Below, piece by piece: positions 6,755-8,867 of a DNA stretch of 8,867 bases. The translations under genes and the position numbers were made by a program. Source of the stretch: Mobilitalea sp. (GTDB taxonomy: Bacteria > Bacillota_A > Clostridia > Lachnospirales > Lachnospiraceae); NCBI GenBank assembly GCA_029974875.1, contig JARKQP010000681.1:1-8867 (forward strand). Direction: 5' to 3'. The first letter of the stretch is position 1. Each line of letters opens with the position of its first letter. The notes below the pieces were generated by a model. That model saw only the letters and a list, made by a program, of their open reading frames with translations. It ran no database searches and was not told where the DNA came from.

Positions 6755-6781
6755 CTACCAGTGTAGTGATGTTTCCTACAC
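6755..6781 (+). promoter_or_regulatory. Candidate BlaI-type operator pair with nested inverted repeat
   Basis: CTACCAGTGTAG at 6755-6766 contains TACCAGTGTA, one base off the TACA-N2-TGTA core bound by BlaI/MecI repressors. Its right half GTGTAG (6761-6766) is also the left arm of a perfect inverted repeat with CTACAC at 6776-6781, nine bases apart. The site begins some 12 bases after the predicted transcription start of the promoter at 6708-6736. Binding by the product of the gene at 6999 is inferred. Confidence 0.45.
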
Positions 6782-6798
6782 CCTCCGGAATTTTATTC

Positions 6799-6808
6799 TA
6801 CATTTGTA
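6799..6808 (+). promoter_or_regulatory. Canonical TACATTTGTA BlaI/MecI-type operator core
   Basis: TACATTTGTA is an exact TACA-N2-TGTA dyad, the recognition core known for BlaI and MecI repressors. It is flanked by C on the left and AAG on the right. It lies about 190 bases before the BlaI-like start codon, which suggests autoregulation. No other gene starts nearby that it could control. Confidence 0.55.
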
Positions 6809-6834
6809 AGTACCTGTTTTTATGCGAGTTGTCG

Positions 6835-6855
6835 ATATGTAATTGTTTTACATAT
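6835..6855 (+). repeat. Perfect 8-bp inverted repeat with TGTA/TACA arms
   Basis: ATATGTAA at 6835-6842 and TTACATAT at 6848-6855 are perfect reverse complements with a five-base centre. The arms carry the same TGTA and TACA motifs as the other dyads in the gap, but in the opposite order. It could be a further repressor site, a weak hairpin, or a binding site for another regulator. Confidence 0.6.
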
Positions 6856-6950
6856 TTAATATATAGATAGAATTTTAATATCATGTAAATAATATCGAAG
6901 CTAATAGATCTGGCAAATGAGCGGAGAAGTCATATGTCAGATTGTCTTTT

Positions 6951-6962
6951 CTATACGTGTAG
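6951..6962 (+). promoter_or_regulatory. Gene-proximal operator-like palindrome
   Basis: CTATACGTGTAG is a 12-base palindrome with a single mismatched pair. It shares the CTA...GTGTAG outline of the site at 6755-6766 and lies 36 bases before the BlaI-like start codon. It may be another repressor contact; alone it is weak evidence. Confidence 0.3.
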
Positions 6963-6998
6963 AACAACCATTATAAACGTAAAAGGGGTGCCAAAAAC

Positions 6999-7370
6999 AT
7001 GTCATTACCAGATATACGCCTTCACGAAGGAGAGCTTAATGTCATGGAGTTACTATGGTCTAATAAAACCTTAGCTGCTAAGGATATCTCCAAGATCATT
7101 AAGGAATATATCGGCTGGGAAAAAAACACTACGTACACTGTCATAAACCGTCTGATTGAAAAGGGTGCAATAAAGCGGGAAGAGCCTGGCTTTATATGCA
7201 AGGCAGCCATTTCAAAGCGGACTGTCCAGGCAATTGAAACAAAGGCCTTGCTGAATAAATTATATAATGGTTCTTTATCTACCTTCTTAACGGAGTATTT
7301 GAAAAACCAGGATTTATCAAAGGCAGAAATATTAGAGCTACAAAGAATTATCGGAGAGCAGAGATTTTAA
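6999..7370 (+). CDS. BlaI/MecI/CopY family transcriptional repressor
   Basis: A 123-residue winged-helix repressor of the BlaI/MecI (penicillinase repressor) family, acting as a dimer on DNA. Residues 5-72 form the winged helix-turn-helix: LHEGELNVMELLW, LAAKDISKIIKEY, then the recognition helix region NTTYTVINRLIEKGAIKRE. Residues 75-120 are the C-terminal dimerisation part, with LLNKLYNGSL and the closing LSKAEILELQRII. Where BlaI and MecI carry the Asn-Phe bond cut after signalling, alignment by the following KN-x-(E/D)-L places E99-Y100, so that cleavage site appears lost. No BlaR1/MecR1 sensor or beta-lactamase gene lies next to it. AAAGGGGTG at 6982-6990 supports the start. Several TACA/TGTA dyads upstream suggest autoregulation, and an intrinsic terminator overlaps its stop, so it is a single-gene unit. 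The inducing signal is unknown. Confidence 0.92.
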   Translation: MSLPDIRLHEGELNVMELLWSNKTLAAKDISKIIKEYIGWEKNTTYTVINRLIEKGAIKREEPGFICKAAISKRTVQAIETKALLNKLYNGSLSTFLTEYLKNQDLSKAEILELQRIIGEQRF

Positions 7371-7388
7371 CAAGTCTCTGCTTTTTTT
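7357..7388 (+). terminator. Intrinsic terminator at the end of the BlaI-like gene
   Basis: AGCAGAGA at 7357-7364 pairs perfectly with TCTCTGCT at 7375-7382 around a ten-base loop, and a run of seven T follows (7382-7388). The stem begins inside the last codons, and the stop codon TAA (7368-7370) lies in the loop. It separates the repressor unit from the PadR unit. Confidence 0.9.
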
Positions 7389-7432
7389 GTCTTTCTTGGT
7401 ACCCTTCTTGAAATATTTTTATTGAAATAATA

Positions 7433-7461
7433 TTGACTGATATTACGTTTAGTGATATATT
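7433..7461 (+). promoter_or_regulatory. Extended -10 promoter of the PadR unit
   Basis: TTGACT at 7433-7438 (5/6) is followed after 17 bases by TATATT at 7456-7461 (5/6), with TG at 7453-7454 making an extended -10. Transcription would begin near 7468, about 30 bases before the PadR start codon. It lies right after the terminator at 7357-7388. Confidence 0.75.
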
Positions 7462-7482
7462 TATATTACAGTAAACGTAATA
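7441..7482 (+). promoter_or_regulatory. Probable PadR operator: perfect 11-bp inverted repeat over the promoter
   Basis: TATTACGTTTA at 7441-7451 and TAAACGTAATA at 7472-7482 are perfect reverse complements 20 bases apart. They enclose the -10 element and the predicted start site. A third TATTAC at 7464-7469 also pairs with GTAATA at 7477-7482 across seven bases, so nested dyads are possible. A dimeric repressor bound here would block the promoter; autorepression by the adjacent PadR protein is the natural inference. Confidence 0.7.
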
Positions 7483-7486
7483 AAAT

Positions 7487-7494
7487 GAGGTGAT
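7487..7494 (+). promoter_or_regulatory. Ribosome binding site that fixes the ATT start of the PadR gene
   Basis: GAGGTGAT is an eight-base match to the 16S anti-Shine-Dalgarno. Its GAGG core ends eight bases before ATT at 7499 and is far from any ATG, GTG or TTG in the frame (first is TTG at 7553). It therefore points to ATT as the initiation codon. Confidence 0.75.
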
Positions 7495-7498
7495 ATAA

Positions 7499-7831
7499 AT
7501 TAGAGATAATATAAAGGGCGGCGCGTTAACGGAAACAACCTTTCTGGTCCTGTTGGCTGTATATAAGCCTAATCACGGATATGGTATTATGCAGTTTATC
7601 GAAAAGGAGACCAGTGGGCGGGTCATTTTGGGTGCAGGAACCTTATATGGAGCCCTCAACGCATTGGTGAAGAAAAAATGGATTGCCCCCTTTGGTGACG
7701 AACCTGATAGCAGGAAAAAAGAATATGTAATCACCGCTACCGGGAGGCAAAGGGTGGAAGATGAATTGAAGCGTATGGGTGAAGTTTGTAAATTGGCTTC
7801 AGCAATTATCAGGGAGGAGAGAAGTACATGA
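7499..7831 (+). CDS. PadR family transcriptional regulator with ATT start codon
   Basis: A small PadR-type winged-helix repressor of 110 residues, a normal length for the short PadR class. Read from ATT at 7499 the protein begins (M)RDNIKGGALTETTFLVLLA, which matches the usual N terminus of PadR proteins that partner DUF2812 genes. HGYGIMQFIE (26-35), the recognition region LGAGTLYGALNALVKK (44-59) and the wing REYVITATGR-like KKEYVITATGR follow. Starting at the first standard codon, TTG 7553, would delete helix 1 and leave no ribosome binding site. An in-frame TAA at 7496-7498 closes the frame immediately upstream, so nothing longer is possible. The ATT could be a true AUU start that keeps expression low, or an ATG-to-ATT mutation or sequencing error. 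Its stop overlaps the next start by ATGA, which couples it to the DUF2812 gene. The promoter dyad suggests autorepression. Confidence 0.88.
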   Translation: MRDNIKGGALTETTFLVLLAVYKPNHGYGIMQFIEKETSGRVILGAGTLYGALNALVKKKWIAPFGDEPDSRKKEYVITATGRQRVEDELKRMGEVCKLASAIIREERST

Positions 7832-8457
7832 GTAAAATAGTATTCCGATACTTTTTTGATTTTCTGGACGGACAGGAGAGATGGTTGAACAGCATGGCCA
7901 ATCAGGGCTACCGGTTGAAAAAATGCGGAAGAATGACCTATACCTTTGATAAATGCGGGTCAGATGAATATGAATATGCCGTAGAGTTTGTCGGGGATAA
8001 AGCCTATTCACAGGCAAAGGATTACCGTAGGTATCTTGAGGGTATGGGGTTTCGTACCTTTACCAAGAACATTAACCTCAATTTTTCTTATGGAAAGGCA
8101 AGATGGCGGCCATATGCAAAGGGAATGGGGCAGATTGCCACCTCTCCAGGCGGATTTAATAAGGAGCTTTTGATTTTAGAAAAAAAGAAGGATGGAAGAC
8201 CATTTGAATTACACACAGATGTGCAAGATAAGCTGGACACTTACAGGGCAGCCAGGCGCGTCTATATATGGGCTGTTTTTTTAATATTTGGCCTAACTGC
8301 AATGACCTTCATTCCCGGAGTTTCTTCCCTGTCACCAGCAATGACATGGGCGCTCAGGGCCGTTATTCTGGCATTCGGCATTCTATTTGTTATTCCGGCA
8401 GTGAAGTACTCGTCATTTGTTAACCGGTTGAAGGAAGAAGGTAAAACCTTTGAATAA
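7828..8457 (+). CDS. DUF2812 domain-containing membrane protein
   Basis: A 209-residue protein of the DUF2812 family, commonly found downstream of PadR regulators and of unknown function. The conserved N-terminal half includes FFDFLDGQERWLNSMANQGY (9-28), KCGRMTYTF and YEYAVEFVGDKAYSQAKDYR, and continues to RWRPYAKGMGQIATSPGGFN, all probably cytosolic or surface-exposed. Two hydrophobic membrane segments lie near 146-165 and 174-192, ahead of a short charged C terminus. GGAGG at 7813-7817 supports the ATG at 7828, whose first four bases overlap the PadR stop (ATGA). The pairing suggests that PadR controls this gene's level, perhaps in an envelope or drug response as for other PadR units, but the role is not known. 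Confidence 0.88.
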   Translation: MSKIVFRYFFDFLDGQERWLNSMANQGYRLKKCGRMTYTFDKCGSDEYEYAVEFVGDKAYSQAKDYRRYLEGMGFRTFTKNINLNFSYGKARWRPYAKGMGQIATSPGGFNKELLILEKKKDGRPFELHTDVQDKLDTYRAARRVYIWAVFLIFGLTAMTFIPGVSSLSPAMTWALRAVILAFGILFVIPAVKYSSFVNRLKEEGKTFE

Positions 8458-8495
8458 AATGGTCATCAGCAAGGAATACGATGTTCACTTATTTT

Positions 8496-8501
8496 TATAA
8501 T
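8496..8501 (+). promoter_or_regulatory. Isolated TATAAT -10-like element before the DsrE-like gene
   Basis: TATAAT is a perfect -10 hexamer 20 bases before the ATG at 8521, but no -35 element lies 16-18 bases upstream and the leader would be very short. It may be chance in an AT-rich 63-base gap. If it is real, the DsrE-like gene has its own promoter apart from the PadR unit. Confidence 0.25.
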
Positions 8502-8520
8502 TATATTAGGGGGGATTATT

Positions 8521-8865
8521 ATGGAAAACTCAAATCAGCTTTATATTCTCTGGACAAATGCGGATATTTTAACCTCAGATAAAATGGTAATGATGTATGC
8601 AACAAATAGTATGCTAAAACAATGGTGGGACAACGTAACCGTCATTATCTGGGGGGCTACCGCTAAACTGGTTGCTGAAAGCGACCTGATTCAAACAAAA
8701 ATCAAAATTGCCCAACATGCCGGTGTGAAGTTTTCTGCATGTAAAGCCTGCACAGACCAGTTAGGGGTTACTGATACAATGGTAGATCTTGGCATAGAGG
8801 TCCTCTATTGGGGCCAAGGGCTTACAGAGATCCTTCAGGGTAAGGACAAACTGATCACAGTTTAA
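8521..8865 (+). CDS. DsrE family protein with CxxC motif
   Basis: A 114-residue single-domain protein of the DsrE/DsrF-like family, relatives of which handle sulfur (persulfide) relay or sulfite-linked redox work in the cytosol. The core begins with the strand LYILWTNAD (7-15), continues through MVMMYATNSMLKQWW and VTVIIWGATAKLV (39-51), and carries cysteines C74 and C77 in ACKACTDQLG. The C-terminal VLYWGQGLTEIL segment is typical of the family. The cysteine pair could form a disulfide or carry a persulfide, but no tusBCD, dsr or sulfite reductase genes are visible to assign a pathway. TAGGGGGGAT at 8507-8516 supports the ATG. It lies 63 bases after the DUF2812 gene and is complete within the window. 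Confidence 0.87.
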   Translation: MENSNQLYILWTNADILTSDKMVMMYATNSMLKQWWDNVTVIIWGATAKLVAESDLIQTKIKIAQHAGVKFSACKACTDQLGVTDTMVDLGIEVLYWGQGLTEILQGKDKLITV

Positions 8866-8867
8866 CC

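Larger units (their letters stand above)
6634..6998. other. 365-base AT-rich regulatory gap before the BlaI-like gene
   Basis: No convincing gene is present on either strand. Near the left end AAACC and GGTTT (6640-6653) could form a weak five-base stem, but no T-run follows, so I do not call a terminator for the ATPase gene. The rest holds a promoter (6708-6736), several TACA/TGTA dyads, a 21-base inverted repeat and an AT-rich tract at 6855-6895. Short ORFs at 6769 (33 codons) and 6934 (46 codons) look accidental. The length and density of dyads suggest a control region for the repressor gene at 6999. Confidence 0.6.

Noticed and set aside
6835..6855. Perfect inverted repeat considered as a terminal repeat or attachment site of a mobile element.
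   Set aside because: No transposase, integrase or target duplication is present, and the arms fit regulatory dyads better.
6769..6873. A 33-codon ORF in the gap before the BlaI-like gene.
   Set aside because: No ribosome binding site, hydrophobic residues encoded by AT-rich DNA, and it runs through the operator dyads.
6934..7074. A 46-codon ORF with GGAG upstream that overlaps the BlaI-like gene in another frame.
   Set aside because: It covers the true start of a well-supported gene with its own ribosome binding site, and the product resembles nothing.

Overview
The window suggests a low-to-moderate GC, Gram-positive anaerobe of the Clostridia, most likely Lachnospiraceae-like. The basis is the gene order (YggS, SepF, YlmH, then LspA and RluD), purine-rich Shine-Dalgarno sites, AT-rich intergenic DNA, and a PadR/DUF2812 pair of a kind I associate with that family. 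The family-level call is inference; no rRNA or other marker gene is present.

Layout. Bases 1-131 are a short leader with a strong ribosome binding site and a possible 29-residue overlapping ORF. Bases 162-5169 carry a forward block of housekeeping genes: yggS (ylmE), sepF (ylmF), ylmH, aroB, lspA and an RluD-type pseudouridine synthase. It resembles the division-associated ylm cluster of Firmicutes, but no ylmG or divIVA lies between sepF and lspA, and the shikimate gene aroB sits there instead. A GTG-started AAA ATPase of the DUF4143 class (5176-6633) follows rluD by six bases and carries an in-frame repeat tract inside its ATPase domain.

Bases 6634-6998 are a 365-base regulatory gap holding a sigma-A-like promoter and several TACA/TGTA dyads, ahead of a BlaI/MecI-type repressor gene (6999-7370) that ends in an intrinsic terminator. 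A second unit follows: an extended -10 promoter inside a perfect 11-bp inverted repeat drives a PadR-type regulator whose best start codon is ATT (7499), joined by a 4-bp ATGA overlap to a DUF2812 membrane protein (7828-8457). A DsrE-like protein with a CxxC motif (8521-8865) closes the window.

How the genes fit. The first block combines PLP homeostasis (YggS), Z-ring anchoring (SepF), ribosome-linked RNA binding (YlmH), aromatic precursor synthesis (AroB), lipoprotein maturation (LspA) and rRNA modification (RluD). The right-hand part is accessory and regulatory, with two small one-component repressors that each have an obvious candidate operator.

I do not see a clear new defence, mobile or biosynthetic system. 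The most unusual points are the ATT start of the PadR gene, an orphan Shine-Dalgarno plus a tiny ORF rich in aromatic residues running into aroB (which lacks its own ribosome binding site), the operator-dense gap before the BlaI-like gene, the repeat insertion and altered nuclease-like motif in the AAA ATPase, and a 21-residue insertion in YggS next to a near-consensus internal promoter.
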